Shown: positions 1-11,796, counted from the stretch's first letter. The stretch: DNA of 64,000 nucleotides from Azovibrio sp. (GCA_026414665.1 JAOAIO010000002.1:1-64000); one strand, 5' to 3'. A program made the numbers and translations. Notes: a model not told the origin generated them from the letters alone.

Positions 1-19
1 AGATGTGTATAAGAGACAG
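1..19 (+). other. Nextera/Tn5 mosaic-end adapter residue (artefact)
   Basis: First 19 bases are AGATGTGTATAAGAGACAG, identical to the Tn5 mosaic end used in Nextera libraries, joined directly to internal 16S sequence. Confidence 0.95.
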
Positions 20-1082
<1,063 letters not shown>

Positions 1083-1191
1083 AATCCAGTTTAACTCGCA
1101 TTCACTGACAGTTAATTACTTAACTCGTGCGAATGCTCGCAGTTTAAGTCTTGCGACTTCACCCAAGCATCCACACCTATCGGTTATCCAA

Positions 1192-1205
1192 GTTTTTAAA
1201 GATCA
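1192..1205 (-). promoter_or_regulatory. rrn leader boxA-like antitermination element
   Basis: Reverse complement TGATCTTTAAAAAC resembles boxA (TGCTCTTTAACA) between the rrn promoters and 16S. Confidence 0.55.
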
Positions 1206-1261
1206 TCGAAGCCAATTTCTCGCTTCAGCTCTACAGCACCTCGCGCCGCAGAGAGCTGCGC

Positions 1262-1289
1262 ATTCTAGCGCACTTAACAGGCTTGTCAA
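1262..1289 (-). promoter_or_regulatory. rrn promoter, 16S-proximal (P2-like)
   Basis: Minus strand TTGACA-N16-TAGAAT followed by a GC-rich discriminator. Confidence 0.8.
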
Positions 1290-1410
1290 GCGCTTTTAAC
1301 ATCACCACGCTCAACATCTAAACCCACCCCACCACCAACCCGCCCAAAACAAGGCCAACCCATTGATTAACCTAGCGTTTTTAGAGCGCGTCAGCAGCGA
1401 AGAAGGCCGC

Positions 1411-1438
1411 ATTCTACAGCACACAAAAAACTTGTCAA
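1411..1438 (-). promoter_or_regulatory. rrn promoter, 16S-distal (P1-like)
   Basis: Minus strand TTGACA-N16-TAGAAT followed by GCGGCC; same architecture as the proximal one. Confidence 0.8.
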
Positions 1439-1513
1439 CCCATCTCCACAACAAACCTTCCACCACAAACCCTCTGCGCGTGCACAGCGAAGCGCCAGTG
1501 CGCGAGCGTGTGA

Positions 1514-2722
1514 TCACTGGTCTTTGATGCGCACGCGCGCGAACTTGCGCTTGCCGACTTGCACCACGACCTCGGCGCCGACAGGCACGAGCAGAGTCTT
1601 GTCGCTGACTTTGTCGCCATCCATTTTGACGCCGCCCTGGGCGATCATGCGCATGGCTTCGGATGTGCTGGCGGTAAGTCCAGCTTGTTTGAGCACCTGC
1701 AAAATGGGAAGTCCGGCGGCAGATTCTGCCCCTAGGTCGAACTCCGGCATGGTTTCAGGCATCGCCCCTTGCCGAAAGCGTGCTTCGAAATCGGCCAATG
1801 CCGCTGCTGCGGCTGCAGGACCATGAAAACGCGCGACGATTTCCTGCGCCAACGCAACTTTGATGTCCCGAGGGTTGGCTCCATCTTCGACCGCCCGCCG
1901 ATAGCCCGCGATTTCTGCCTCGCTCTTGAAAGAGAGTAGGTCGAAATAGCGCCACATGAGCGAATCGGAGATGGACATGAGCTTACCGAAGATTTCTTGC
2001 GGCGCCTCGTAGATGCCGACGTAATTGCCTAGCGACTTGGACATTTTGTTGACGCCATCCAAGCCCTCCAGAAGCGGCACGGTGAGAACGCACTGCGGCG
2101 CTTGGCCGTAATGTTTTTGCAGCTCGCGGCCGACTAGGAGGTTGAATTTCTGGTCGGTGCCACCGAGTTCGACATCCGCCTTAAGGGCTACGGAATCGTA
2201 GCCCTGGCATAGAGGATAGAGGAATTCATGGATGGCGATGGGCTGGCCATTGCCATAGCGCTTGGCGAAGTCATCGCGTTCGAGCATCCGGGCCACGGTA
2301 TGCTGGGCAGCCAGCTTGATCATGCCGGAAGCGCCTAGCGTCTCGAACCAGGTCGAATTAAAGACCACCTCGGTCCGCTCCGGATCGAGAATCTTGAACA
2401 CCTGCTCCTTGTAAGTCTTGGCATTTTCAAGCACTTGCTCGCGCGACAAGGGCGGGCGTGTGGCGTTCTTGCCGCTCGGGTCGCCGATCATGCCGGTAAA
2501 GTCGCCGATCAAGAAGATGACCTGATGCCCCAGCTCCTGGAAATGACGCAGTTTGTTGATGAGCACCGTGTGCCCCAGGTGCAGATCAGGCGCCGTGGGA
2601 TCGAACCCGGCCTTGACCCGCAAGGGACGGCCCGTCTTGAGTTTTTCCACCAGTTCTGCTTCGACCAACAACTCGTCGCACCCGCGCTTGATAAGCCGCA
2701 GGCTGCTCTCCAGATCCGACAT
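1514..2722 (-). CDS. tyrS: Tyrosyl-tRNA synthetase
   Basis: 402 aa; class I signatures HLGHTVL and KMSKS, S4 domain at C-terminus. Confidence 0.97.
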   Translation of the reverse strand: MSDLESSLRLIKRGCDELLVEAELVEKLKTGRPLRVKAGFDPTAPDLHLGHTVLINKLRHFQELGHQVIFLIGDFTGMIGDPSGKNATRPPLSREQVLENAKTYKEQVFKILDPERTEVVFNSTWFETLGASGMIKLAAQHTVARMLERDDFAKRYGNGQPIAIHEFLYPLCQGYDSVALKADVELGGTDQKFNLLVGRELQKHYGQAPQCVLTVPLLEGLDGVNKMSKSLGNYVGIYEAPQEIFGKLMSISDSLMWRYFDLLSFKSEAEIAGYRRAVEDGANPRDIKVALAQEIVARFHGPAAAAAALADFEARFRQGAMPETMPEFDLGAESAAGLPILQVLKQAGLTASTSEAMRMIAQGGVKMDGDKVSDKTLLVPVGAEVVVQVGKRKFARVRIKDQ

Positions 2723-2807
2723 TTACAATTTCTCCGTCATTTTTTGAGCTCGTGGGCGCACAGGCTTTGCTAGAATCCCGGGCTTTACCGGCTAGCCCCA
2801 TCGAACC

Positions 2808-4121
2808 ATGATCAAGCGCCGCATTCTAAACCACGCACCCGCATTCCTCGAACGCCTGACGCGCCATCGCTGGGCGCTTGCCGCCTTGGGTAGCCTCTCC
2901 GCGCTGAGCATGGTCGCTGCCACCGCGGTTCCGGTCGCCAGTCCACCGCCCGAAGGCCAGCAGCGCGTCATCGAAGCGCTGCAGATCGAGGCCATGCGCC
3001 CTTTGCAAGAGGGCTCGGAAACCTTCTTCCGAGAAGAGAGCATCACCCGCGGCGACACCTTCGGCAGCCTATTGGCTCGCCTGGGCGTGCATGACGAAGC
3101 GGCGCAGCGTTTCATCCTCTCCAGTCCCGAAGCCCGCCACCTGCACCGCCAACTGGTCGCCGGCCGTAGCCTTGCGGCGCGCACCACGGCAAGCGGCGAA
3201 CTGATCCAGCTTTACGTGCCGCTCGCCGATGGCGAAACGGTGGCGATCATCGAGCGCCACGGCGAAAGGCTAAAGCTAAGCGAACACGCGCTGCAATACG
3301 AAACCCACCAGGTCATGAAATCGGGCGAGATCCGCAGCAGTCTTTTTGGCGCTACGGACGCAGCGGGCATTCCCGACAGCATCGCCATCCAAATGGCGGA
3401 AATCTTTTCGAGTGACATCGATTTTCACCGCGACCTGCGCCGCGGCGACCGCTTCAGCCTAATTTACGAGATGCAATACCACCACGGCCAGCCGGCCCGC
3501 AGCGGCCGCATCTTGGCCGCAGAGTTCGTAAACGATGGCAAGACCTACCAGGCTTTCTTATTTGAGCAAGACGGCAAGAGCGCTTACTACGGTCCCGACG
3601 GCAAGAGTCGTAAGAAGGCCTTCCTGCGCTCGCCGCTCGAATTTTCACGGGTGACTTCCGGCTTCTCGATGCGTTTTCACCCCATCCTCAACACCTGGCG
3701 GGCACACAAAGGCGTAGATTACGGCGCCCCGATCGGCACCCGCGTGCGCGCCACGGGCGATGGCAGCGTCGAATTCGTCGGCACCCGGGGCGGCTATGGC
3801 AACCTCGTCATTCTCTCGCACGCCGGCGGCTACCAGACCTACTACGCGCACCTCAATGGCTTTGCCAAGGGCTTGAAGAAGGGCAGTCGCGTCAGCCAGG
3901 GCGACACGATCGGCTATGTCGGCAAGACGGGTTGGGCCACCGGGCCGCACTTGCACTACGAGTTCCACGTCAAAGGCAGCGCCGTCAATCCGCTTTCCAT
4001 CGCCGTCCCCACCGCCTTGCCGCTCAGTCCAGCGCAACAGGCCCGCTTCCAGGCCCAGTCGCGGCAGCAACTCGCCCTGCTGGAACTGCTACAGGACACG
4101 CCCAGCGTGCGCTTCGAGTAA
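2808..4121 (+). CDS. M23-family peptidoglycan endopeptidase (LytM/OapA-like)
   Basis: 437 aa; HPILNTWRAHKGVDYGAP and GPHLHYEFH zinc motifs. Confidence 0.93.
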   Translation: MIKRRILNHAPAFLERLTRHRWALAALGSLSALSMVAATAVPVASPPPEGQQRVIEALQIEAMRPLQEGSETFFREESITRGDTFGSLLARLGVHDEAAQRFILSSPEARHLHRQLVAGRSLAARTTASGELIQLYVPLADGETVAIIERHGERLKLSEHALQYETHQVMKSGEIRSSLFGATDAAGIPDSIAIQMAEIFSSDIDFHRDLRRGDRFSLIYEMQYHHGQPARSGRILAAEFVNDGKTYQAFLFEQDGKSAYYGPDGKSRKKAFLRSPLEFSRVTSGFSMRFHPILNTWRAHKGVDYGAPIGTRVRATGDGSVEFVGTRGGYGNLVILSHAGGYQTYYAHLNGFAKGLKKGSRVSQGDTIGYVGKTGWATGPHLHYEFHVKGSAVNPLSIAVPTALPLSPAQQARFQAQSRQQLALLELLQDTPSVRFE

Positions 4122-4130
4122 TGTTGGCTC

Positions 4131-4171
4131 ACCCCTGGCGCGGCGCATCCAGCCATGCGGCACGCCAGGGT
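4131..4171. terminator. GC-rich hairpin between convergent genes (possible bidirectional terminator, no T-tract)
   Basis: ACCCCTGGCG...CGCCAGGGT inverted repeat with inner GCAT/ATGC pairing. Confidence 0.45.
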
Positions 4172-4177
4172 AGCGGT

Positions 4178-5101
4178 TTAGAACCGCTCGCCTTCGCGCA
4201 GGTAGCGCCAGCATCCGAGCGGCAGATCGCCCAGGCGCACGCGCCCCATGCGGACCCGTTTCAAGCCGACCACTTTGAGCCCTACCCGCTCGCACATGCG
4301 CCGAATCTGGCGCTTCTTGCCCTCACGCAGAACGAAACGCAGCTGATCGGCATTCAGCCATTCCACCCGTGCCGGCCGTAGCGGCTTGCCATCCAACACC
4401 AGGCCATGCCGCAGCAGCGCAAGCCCGCCCGGTGTCAACAGCCCTTCTACCCGCACCAGATATTCCTTCTCGACGTCGGAATCCTCGCCGATCAACTGCC
4501 GCGCGATGCGGCCATCCTGGGTCAACACGAGAAGCCCGGTAGAGTCGATGTCGAGCCGGCCGGCCGGCGCCAACCCCTTGAGGTGGCGCGGATCGAATTC
4601 CGGCTCGCCCGCCTGGCGCCAGTGGTTCTCCGCCCGGATCAGCGCCACGGCCGGCTCGTAGCCGGGCTCCGGCTGCCCTGACACGAAGCCTACGGGCTTA
4701 TGGAGCAAGATGGTGACTTGTCGCGCCTGGCTGCGCTTGGCTTCGGGCGCGAGGCGGATTTCGGCATCGAGCGCCGCCCGGGTGCCCAGCTCCGTGACCC
4801 GGACACCGTTGACGAACACCAGACCGCGCGTGATATAGGCATCCGCCTCCCGTCGGGAGCACAGGCCCCGCTCAGCCAAGAGCTTGGACACCCGTACCCC
4901 AACCGGCGCCGGGGCCCCGCTCGGCACTTGGGGCCTATCTAGGCGCGGCGCTGCGGGAGTCGAGCCAAACCGTGCCGGCGCCGCCTTCCGGCCGGATTGG
5001 GCCGAACGAGAACGGCGGCCATCGCCGCTTGGCCCCACGGCGCGGGCATCCCGCCCTAGCGCCTGGGTAGGCTGCCGCCGGGGTTTGCCGTTCTCGCTCA
5101 C
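4178..5101 (-). CDS. RsuA/RluB/RluF-family rRNA pseudouridine synthase
   Basis: S4 domain plus [17 protein letters not shown] catalytic motif; Arg/Pro-rich N-terminal extension. Confidence 0.88.
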   Translation of the reverse strand: MSENGKPRRQPTQALGRDARAVGPSGDGRRSRSAQSGRKAAPARFGSTPAAPRLDRPQVPSGAPAPVGVRVSKLLAERGLCSRREADAYITRGLVFVNGVRVTELGTRAALDAEIRLAPEAKRSQARQVTILLHKPVGFVSGQPEPGYEPAVALIRAENHWRQAGEPEFDPRHLKGLAPAGRLDIDSTGLLVLTQDGRIARQLIGEDSDVEKEYLVRVEGLLTPGGLALLRHGLVLDGKPLRPARVEWLNADQLRFVLREGKKRQIRRMCERVGLKVVGLKRVRMGRVRLGDLPLGCWRYLREGERF

Positions 5102-5433
5102 AGGATTTCCAGCAGTTCCACCTCAAACACCAAGGTGGCGTTGGGGGGAATCACCCCACCCGCTCCCATGCGACCGTAGCCCAGCTCGGGCGGAATGGTG
5201 AGCTTGCGCAGCCCGCCCACTCGCATACCTTGCACGCCCACATCCCAACCTTGGATCACGCGCCGACCGCCGAGAGGAAAGACGAACGGCTCGTCCCGGT
5301 CGAGGCTGGAGTCAAACTTTTTACCATCGGCGAGCCAGCCCGTGTAATGCACGGCCACGTGCTGGCCCGCTCTGGCCTCTTCCCCTTCGCCCACGCGGAG
5401 GTCCTCGATGATCAATTCCTGGGTATCGGCCAT
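5098..5433 (-). CDS. FKBP-type peptidyl-prolyl cis-trans isomerase
   Basis: 111 aa FKBP fold sequence ([36 protein letters not shown]). Confidence 0.94.
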   Translation of the reverse strand: MADTQELIIEDLRVGEGEEARAGQHVAVHYTGWLADGKKFDSSLDRDEPFVFPLGGRRVIQGWDVGVQGMRVGGLRKLTIPPELGYGRMGAGGVIPPNATLVFEVELLEIL

Positions 5434-5643
5434 GGCCTGTCCTTTACGCTATTGAAAGAAGGCGCGAGTTTAACAGGCCGTTACAAAACCACTGCGGTCA
5501 GCGATTTCGGCGCGCGTCGAACCGCCTTGCCTCTGGCCAGCCGCCCTCCAGATTTCGGCATTCCGGCCGTACACCGGCATAATGACCGGCCGCCCAGCCC
5601 CCAACAACGACAAGCCGGCGGCACATCTCTGGGAGGAGAAAGC

Positions 5644-7281
5644 ATGAGCGCGACAAACAGACAAGGCGCCGGACTCGATCTACGCCTCGACGAGACAGGC
5701 ACCGCCTTGATCGCCACGCTCGTCCCGCAAGCCGACGCGGCGCCGATCGATGCCGACTGGCTGCGCGCCCGAGTCGAAGCGCTCGGCTACGGTGAGCTGC
5801 GCTATCTTGCGACCGCCGCCACCTTGCTGCTCAGCCACTACCACGCCGGTCGTCCAGTGGCCGCCCTGCGCCTCGCCGAACGCGTCGACGCCAGCCTGGC
5901 CATCCACGTCTCCCCCGACGGCATGGAGGCCACGCTGGACATTCTCCCGGCCCAAGGTGGCGCGCCGATCACCAAGAACCAGGTACTCGCCGCCCTGGCC
6001 GAGCAGGGCATCACCGAAGGCATCTGCCTGGAAGCCATCAATCAGGCCATCGCCGCCGGAGCAGCCAGCGGCCTGTGCATTGCCCGTGGCCGGGCGCCAG
6101 TGCATGGCGCCGACGGCTACTTCGAGCGCCTCGTGCCGGAAATGCGCGCGCGGGTGCCGCGCATCAAGGCATCTGGCCAAATCGATTACCGCGATCTCGG
6201 CGAAATTCAAGTCGTCCACGCCGGCGACCCGCTCATGCTGCGCCACCGCGCCAGCGCCGGCACACCCGGCGCCACTGTGCTCGGCACCCCCATCCCGGCC
6301 CGCCCCGGCAAGGAGGTCATGTACGCCCCCCAACTCACCGGCGTGGCCCCCTCGCCAGACAATCCCGATCTACTCCAAGCCACGCAAACCGGCCAGCCGG
6401 TGATCGTCAAGGATGGCGTCATCGTCGAGCCAGTGTTCACCCTACCGGCCGTCAACATGGCCAGCGGCAACATTCACTTCGACGGTAGCGTCGTCATCCG
6501 CGGCGATGTCAGCGCCGGCATGAGCGTCAAGGCCAGTGGCGACATCGAAGTCGGAGGCGTGGTCGAAAACGCACAGCTCGAAGCCGGTGGCAGCATCATC
6601 ATCAAGGGCGGCGCTTTGGGCAGCATCGACCCGAAAAACAGCAACCTATACACGCTGCGCTGTGGGCACGACTTTCAAGCCGCCTACGCCCAGAAAGTCC
6701 GCATCGAGGCGGGCCACGCCATCCTCATCGACGACATGGCCATGCAGTGCGAACTGACCGCCGGCCATCACATCAGGGTCGGCAAGGGAAAGCGCGGCCA
6801 CATCATCGGCGGCCGGGCCGAAGCCATGCTCTCGATCACGGCCCGCGTCCTGGGCGCGCCCAACCGCATCGCCACCCACTGCCATATCGGTATCTCCCCC
6901 GCCCTGCAAAAAGAAGCCCACGAGCTAGCAGCGCAGCGGGATGGCCTCGAGAGCCAGCTACTCGAAGTGAGCAAGCTGCTCGATTTTGCCCATCAACACC
7001 CCGACCGGCTGCGCCCGGAAATGCTGCAAAAAGCGCGGCAGACAGCGGCATCCCTGGCGGCGGAAATCGCCCGACTACGCGAGCAAGAGCAAGCGCTGCA
7101 AGCGCAAATCGCCCTAGCGCAAGACGCCCGGGTGGTCGCGGAAGAAATCCTGCATGAAAGCGTGGAAGTTCATGCCGGCAACCTACGCTACCGGGTCGTC
7201 GGCGAGCATGGCGCAGGACAGATCCTGATGGGAACCAACGGCCTCGAACTCGTGGCGCTCAGCGCCACCCTGCGCGCATGA
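5644..7281 (+). CDS. FapA-like (DUF342) domain protein
   Basis: FapA-type beta-helix repeats (GSVVIRGDVSAGMSVKASGDIEVGGVVENAQLEAGGSIIIKGGALG); GGGAGGAG RBS before ATG at 5644. Confidence 0.85.
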   Translation: MSATNRQGAGLDLRLDETGTALIATLVPQADAAPIDADWLRARVEALGYGELRYLATAATLLLSHYHAGRPVAALRLAERVDASLAIHVSPDGMEATLDILPAQGGAPITKNQVLAALAEQGITEGICLEAINQAIAAGAASGLCIARGRAPVHGADGYFERLVPEMRARVPRIKASGQIDYRDLGEIQVVHAGDPLMLRHRASAGTPGATVLGTPIPARPGKEVMYAPQLTGVAPSPDNPDLLQATQTGQPVIVKDGVIVEPVFTLPAVNMASGNIHFDGSVVIRGDVSAGMSVKASGDIEVGGVVENAQLEAGGSIIIKGGALGSIDPKNSNLYTLRCGHDFQAAYAQKVRIEAGHAILIDDMAMQCELTAGHHIRVGKGKRGHIIGGRAEAMLSITARVLGAPNRIATHCHIGISPALQKEAHELAAQRDGLESQLLEVSKLLDFAHQHPDRLRPEMLQKARQTAASLAAEIARLREQEQALQAQIALAQDARVVAEEILHESVEVHAGNLRYRVVGEHGAGQILMGTNGLELVALSATLRA

Positions 7282-7883
7282 AACGCGCTGCGATAACCGG
7301 CGTGCTGCTCGCCGGTGGCCAAGGCCGACGCATGGGCCTGCGTGACAAGGGGCTCTTGCTCTTGCGCGGCAAACCCCTGGCCCAGAGGGTATTGGAAAGG
7401 CTGGCCCCCCAAGTGGACACACTGCTCATCAACGCCAACCAGAACCTGGAATGCTATGCAAAGCTAGGCGCCCCATTCCAGGCACCGGTCGTGACCGACC
7501 TCATCCCCGGCTTCGCCGGGCCGCTCGCCGGACTACAGGCGGCCCTGGCACACGCAGCAACACCGCTCGTGCTGAGCGTGCCCTGTGATGCGCCTTTTCT
7601 GCCGCTTGACCTTGCCGCTCGCCTACACGCGGCCCTGAACGCCAGCGCCGCCGACCTTGCCATCGCCACGACCGGAACTCAGCCGCACCCGGTGTTCTGC
7701 CTATGCCGCAAAGCATTGTGCGCCGATCTCGCGGCCTACCTCGCCAGCGGGGGGCGTCAGGTCGCCGCTTGGCAACGCCGCCAAGCCTGCATCGAAGTGC
7801 CCTTCGACGAGCCAAGCGCCGCATTCATGAACCTAAACACGCTGGCCGATTGGCAGGCCGCCGCCCTATCCGAGCCCGACTGA
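7278..7883 (+). CDS. mobA: Molybdenum cofactor guanylyltransferase
   Basis: ITGVLLAGGQGRRMGLRDKGLL nucleotidyltransferase signature; ATGA overlap with preceding gene. Confidence 0.92.
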   Translation: MKRAAITGVLLAGGQGRRMGLRDKGLLLLRGKPLAQRVLERLAPQVDTLLINANQNLECYAKLGAPFQAPVVTDLIPGFAGPLAGLQAALAHAATPLVLSVPCDAPFLPLDLAARLHAALNASAADLAIATTGTQPHPVFCLCRKALCADLAAYLASGGRQVAAWQRRQACIEVPFDEPSAAFMNLNTLADWQAAALSEPD

Positions 7884-10577
7884 AGGCGCCCCCGCCCGCC
7901 CATCATCGCGCCACATACGCGCCATGCGCTCGAGCAACTGCTGCGGATCGATGGGCTTATGCAGCACCGGCCAGCCCGCCGCGGCAAAAGCGTCGATCTG
8001 CTCGATCGAGGTATCGCCGGTGACGATCAAGCCCCGGATCGGCGCGCCGCGCAAGCGGCGGATGGCATCGAGCAATTCGATGCCGTTCAATTCGCCAGGC
8101 ATGCGAAAATCGGTGACATAGAAGTCGGCCTTGGCAATCTGCGGATGCCGCAAGGCGCTGTCGCCGTCGGCGAAATGCAGCACCGTCATGCCGTGCCCCC
8201 CCAACCAGGACTCCAGGGCACTAGCCACGAGCCGATCATCCTCGATCAACACACAGCATCGCCCCATAAGCACGCTGCAATCGACACTGGGCGCCGCCTT
8301 GTCACCCCGCGGCAAGGCGCGTGCGGGCAAGGCGCGCGGCTGCAATGGAATGCTGATTTCGAACAACGTGCCACGCCCGTAACGCGACTTGCAGTCGAGC
8401 GCGTAACCCAGCAGGCTGGCCATGCGCCGCACGATGGAAAGCCCTAGCCCCAGCCCTTTGACCCGGTCACGCTGCGGGTTGTCGACTTGGTAGAACTCGT
8501 CATAGATGCGCGGTAGATTTTCCTCGCGGATGCCGATGCCGGTGTCCCAAACCTGGATCACCAGGCAGCCTTGGCGCATACGCGTGCCCACCAGCACCCC
8601 GCCCCACTCGGTATAACGGATGGCATTACCGACGAGATTGCGCAACAAGCCCATGAGCAGCCCCAAATCGGTCTCGAAAATCAGTGGCCGAGCCGGGAAG
8701 AACAGCTTGAAGCGCAGATCTTTTTCCAGGGCGAGCGAGGCAAACTCGCTCTCGATGCGCTGGAAGATTTCGTAGATTTCCACCGGCGCTAGCTGCGGCG
8801 TCACCACCCCGGCATCGAGCTTGGAAATGTCGAGCAAAGCGTCGAGCAGCTCGCCCAGGGCTTTGGTAGCCAGTCCCAAGTTATGCGCGATTTTTTGCTG
8901 CTCTTCGTTGAGCGGCGTGCGCCCCAGGGCCGAGACGAACAAATTGCTGGCCTGGAGCGGCTGGCGCAAGTCATGGCTGGCGGCAGCGAGAAAGCGCGAT
9001 TTAGCGACGTTGGCCGCCTCGGCCGCCTGCTTGGCGGCAATCAAATCGGCCTCGGACTGCTTGCGCCCGGAAATGTCGGTCAGCGTGCCAGACATCATCA
9101 CCGGCCGCCGCCCCTCGCGCTCGACGATGCGCCCCTGGAGCTGCAGCCACTGCCAGTCCCCGGCGTGCGAGCGCGCCCTGAATTCGACCTGCAAGAGCGG
9201 CGCCTGCCCCAAGAGATGGCGACGCATCGCGCGACGCAGCATTTCCCTATCCTCGGGATGCACATGCTGCCAGCCCGCGCGACTGCGTAGCGGCGAAGCG
9301 CCCTCGGCATAGCCGAGCAGCGTATCGAAACGCGGACTCGCGGCAAATGCCCGGGTACGGATGTTCCAATCCCAAAACCCTTGCTCGGAACCTTCGATGA
9401 TGCGCCGGTAGCGCGCATCGCCCTCACGCAGCACCTCGGCCAAGCGGCGGCGGCGCTCGACCGTGACTAAGAGCAAGAAGAGCAGCACCATGCCGGCGAT
9501 TTCCACCTGCATTTCCAGGAGCGTATGCCAGCCCAACTGCCGCGCATCGACGAGACGCACCAAGCGCCAAGGCGCTTCTTGCAGATCGACGCTGCAACTA
9601 CGCCAAGCGCCGTGGTGCCCGCATTGCCCGGAGGGCACATCAAGCACGGCCGCCGCCGTGAGACCCTCCGGCAAGATCTCATCGAGCCGCCAGAGCCGCG
9701 TCTGCGACAGGGTTGGCGACGCCACCAGAACCTGTCCGCTGCGACTGACGATCAAAGTTTGGCCGGCGACATCGCGCTCCGAACCGGGCAGGAAGCGCGC
9801 CAAGGCATCGAGCGTGAAATCGAGGGCGACGATGGCGCGAAAGCCGCCCGCCGCATCGTAGACCGGAGCTACGACCGAGGTCATCAAGCCCAGCCCAGCT
9901 TGATCCATATAGGCATCCTCCCAGCGGATGCCCCGCTCGGGATTACGCGGCGGCGCGGTACCGACAAACAGATGATGCTGCAAAAAGTCCTCGCTCCAGC
10001 GTAACGGATCGCGCACATCCTGATAGGGATAGAGCAAGGTGAATTTCTGCGCAGAGGTGTAGTAGATCCAAGCCGCCGGCGCGATGCGCTCGCGCAAATC
10101 GGCCATCAAGCCGCGCAAGGCGAGCGCTGCCGCCATTTCTTGCGCCCGAGCCGAATCGGGTTCGGGCAGCCCGCCCAGCCCAAACAAGTAGGCCGCGCCC
10201 CGCTGTGGCACCGGCTCCGATTCATAGCGCGTGAAAAATTGCGCCCCTTGCTCCACGAGCGGCGGCCAGGCCGGCACCGCCTGCGGCCGGTCAAACCCGG
10301 CCTCGGCCACGGTACGCAGCACCTGCACGCCCGTCACCGCCCCATGCGCCATCGCCTCCACGTCCGCCGCCACGGCCAACATGGCCTGGCGCACCCGCGC
10401 CAGGGCGGCATCGACTCGAACCGACCAGAGATGAACAAACCCCAGGCCAGCCGTGAGGAAAATCAAGCCGCTCACCAGCAGGTTGCCGAATCGTCGGGAT
10501 ACCGCTTCCCTCACCCTGCCACCGCTTTCATGCTTCAAAGGGCAGGCATTGTCGGGAATATTCGCATGTCCTGTCAA
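7866..10577 (-). CDS. Hybrid sensor histidine kinase (periplasmic sensor, PAS, HisKA-HATPase, receiver)
   Basis: H-box AASHDLRQPLQA, N/G boxes (NLVGNAIRYT, GLGLGLSIV), C-terminal receiver (VLIEDD, YVTDFRMPG). Confidence 0.92.
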   Translation of the reverse strand: MTGHANIPDNACPLKHESGGRVREAVSRRFGNLLVSGLIFLTAGLGFVHLWSVRVDAALARVRQAMLAVAADVEAMAHGAVTGVQVLRTVAEAGFDRPQAVPAWPPLVEQGAQFFTRYESEPVPQRGAAYLFGLGGLPEPDSARAQEMAAALALRGLMADLRERIAPAAWIYYTSAQKFTLLYPYQDVRDPLRWSEDFLQHHLFVGTAPPRNPERGIRWEDAYMDQAGLGLMTSVVAPVYDAAGGFRAIVALDFTLDALARFLPGSERDVAGQTLIVSRSGQVLVASPTLSQTRLWRLDEILPEGLTAAAVLDVPSGQCGHHGAWRSCSVDLQEAPWRLVRLVDARQLGWHTLLEMQVEIAGMVLLFLLLVTVERRRRLAEVLREGDARYRRIIEGSEQGFWDWNIRTRAFAASPRFDTLLGYAEGASPLRSRAGWQHVHPEDREMLRRAMRRHLLGQAPLLQVEFRARSHAGDWQWLQLQGRIVEREGRRPVMMSGTLTDISGRKQSEADLIAAKQAAEAANVAKSRFLAAASHDLRQPLQASNLFVSALGRTPLNEEQQKIAHNLGLATKALGELLDALLDISKLDAGVVTPQLAPVEIYEIFQRIESEFASLALEKDLRFKLFFPARPLIFETDLGLLMGLLRNLVGNAIRYTEWGGVLVGTRMRQGCLVIQVWDTGIGIREENLPRIYDEFYQVDNPQRDRVKGLGLGLSIVRRMASLLGYALDCKSRYGRGTLFEISIPLQPRALPARALPRGDKAAPSVDCSVLMGRCCVLIEDDRLVASALESWLGGHGMTVLHFADGDSALRHPQIAKADFYVTDFRMPGELNGIELLDAIRRLRGAPIRGLIVTGDTSIEQIDAFAAAGWPVLHKPIDPQQLLERMARMWRDDGRAGAPSVGLG

Positions 10578-10603
10578 ACCAGCGCGGGCACGGCCAAGAC
10601 GGC

Positions 10604-11005
10604 CTAGGCAGGCTCAGCCTCAGGCACATAGCCCACCTGGCGCATATGCCAGGCCAGCGCCGCATCCATGGTCGCCGCGTGCTGCTCGAACCAGGCCGGC
10701 AATTCCCCAGCCACCTGCCGCGCCAAGCCAGGATGCCCCCGTTCGGCCTGCGCCAAAACCCGCCGAAGAAAAGCCAAGACACGCTCGTGCTCACCCACGT
10801 GACAGTGGATCGGCGGGAAAGCGCTGGCTTGCATCCAACGGTTTTCCTGGGCGAAATGCGCCTCGGTATGCGCGATCAAGGCCTGTAGGGCGGCCACGGC
10901 CGCATCGTCGGCGGCGCCAGCCAAGGCATTGACCCGGTCGATGAACTCACGGTGGGTGGCATCCATGGCCGCATGGCCCAATTCATAACGTTCCTGCCAC
11001 TGCAT
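10604..11005 (-). CDS. Bacteriohemerythrin domain protein
   Basis: Hemerythrin motifs HAAMDATHREF, HTEAHFAQEN, HVGEHERV, HAATMDAAL. Confidence 0.88.
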   Translation of the reverse strand: MQWQERYELGHAAMDATHREFIDRVNALAGAADDAAVAALQALIAHTEAHFAQENRWMQASAFPPIHCHVGEHERVLAFLRRVLAQAERGHPGLARQVAGELPAWFEQHAATMDAALAWHMRQVGYVPEAEPA

Positions 11006-11116
11006 AGGACACTCCTTCCTCAAGCGTCACAAAACCCGCCGGAGTGTCCCATTCACACCAGCCCAACCGCTTTGATTTGCCGCAAATCCCGGCCAATCGA
11101 GAATGCCGCCAACTCT

Positions 11117-11144
11117 TTGACCCAGCGTAGAAAATCTGTATAAT
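11117..11144 (+). promoter_or_regulatory. sigma70 promoter for rplU-rpmA
   Basis: TTGACC-N16-TATAAT ~40 bp upstream of rplU ATG. Confidence 0.8.
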
Positions 11145-11181
11145 CGCGGGTCCTTTTACAGCAGTCCCTTTGGAGTCCAAC

Positions 11182-11493
11182 ATGTATGCGGTCGTAAAAA
11201 CCGGTGGCAAGCAGTATCGCGTGAGCGCCGGCCAGAAACTCAAAGTAGAACAGATACCGGCAGAAGTTGGCGCAGAAATCACCCTCGACCAAGTCCTCCT
11301 GGTAGGCGAAGGCGAGAGCGTGAAAGTCGGCGCCCCCCTGGTTGCCGGGGCAGCCGTCAAGTGCACCGTGGTGTCCCACGGCCGGCACGACAAGGTCAAG
11401 ATTTTCAAGATGCGGCGGCGCAAGCACTATCAAAAGCGCCAAGGGCATCGGCAAAACTACACCGAACTGCGCGTCGACAGCATCGCGGCCTGA
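11182..11493 (+). CDS. rplU: 50S ribosomal protein L21
   Basis: [17 protein letters not shown] start; [16 protein letters not shown]. Confidence 0.98.
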   Translation: MYAVVKTGGKQYRVSAGQKLKVEQIPAEVGAEITLDQVLLVGEGESVKVGAPLVAGAAVKCTVVSHGRHDKVKIFKMRRRKHYQKRQGHRQNYTELRVDSIAA

Positions 11494-11515
11494 TCGGAAT
11501 CAAAGGAGTTAAGAC

Positions 11516-11779
11516 ATGGCACACAAAAAAGCTGGCGGCAGCTCCCGTAACGGCCGCGAATCCGAGTCCAAACGCCTGGGCGTCAAGCGCTACGGCGGTC
11601 AGTTCGTGCTGGCCGGCAATATCATCGTGCGCCAACGCGGCACCGAGTTCCATGCCGGCGAGGGCGTGGGCGTGGGCAAGGACCACACCCTGTTCGCGCT
11701 GACCAACGGCACTGTGCAGTTCGCCATCAAGGGCCCCAAGAACCGGCGCACGGTCAGCATCATCCCGGCCGCCGAGTAA
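11516..11779 (+). CDS. rpmA: 50S ribosomal protein L27
   Basis: [17 protein letters not shown]-type N-terminus; 87 aa. Confidence 0.98.
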   Translation: MAHKKAGGSSRNGRESESKRLGVKRYGGQFVLAGNIIVRQRGTEFHAGEGVGVGKDHTLFALTNGTVQFAIKGPKNRRTVSIIPAAE

Positions 11780-11796
11780 GCCGCACCGGGAATGGA

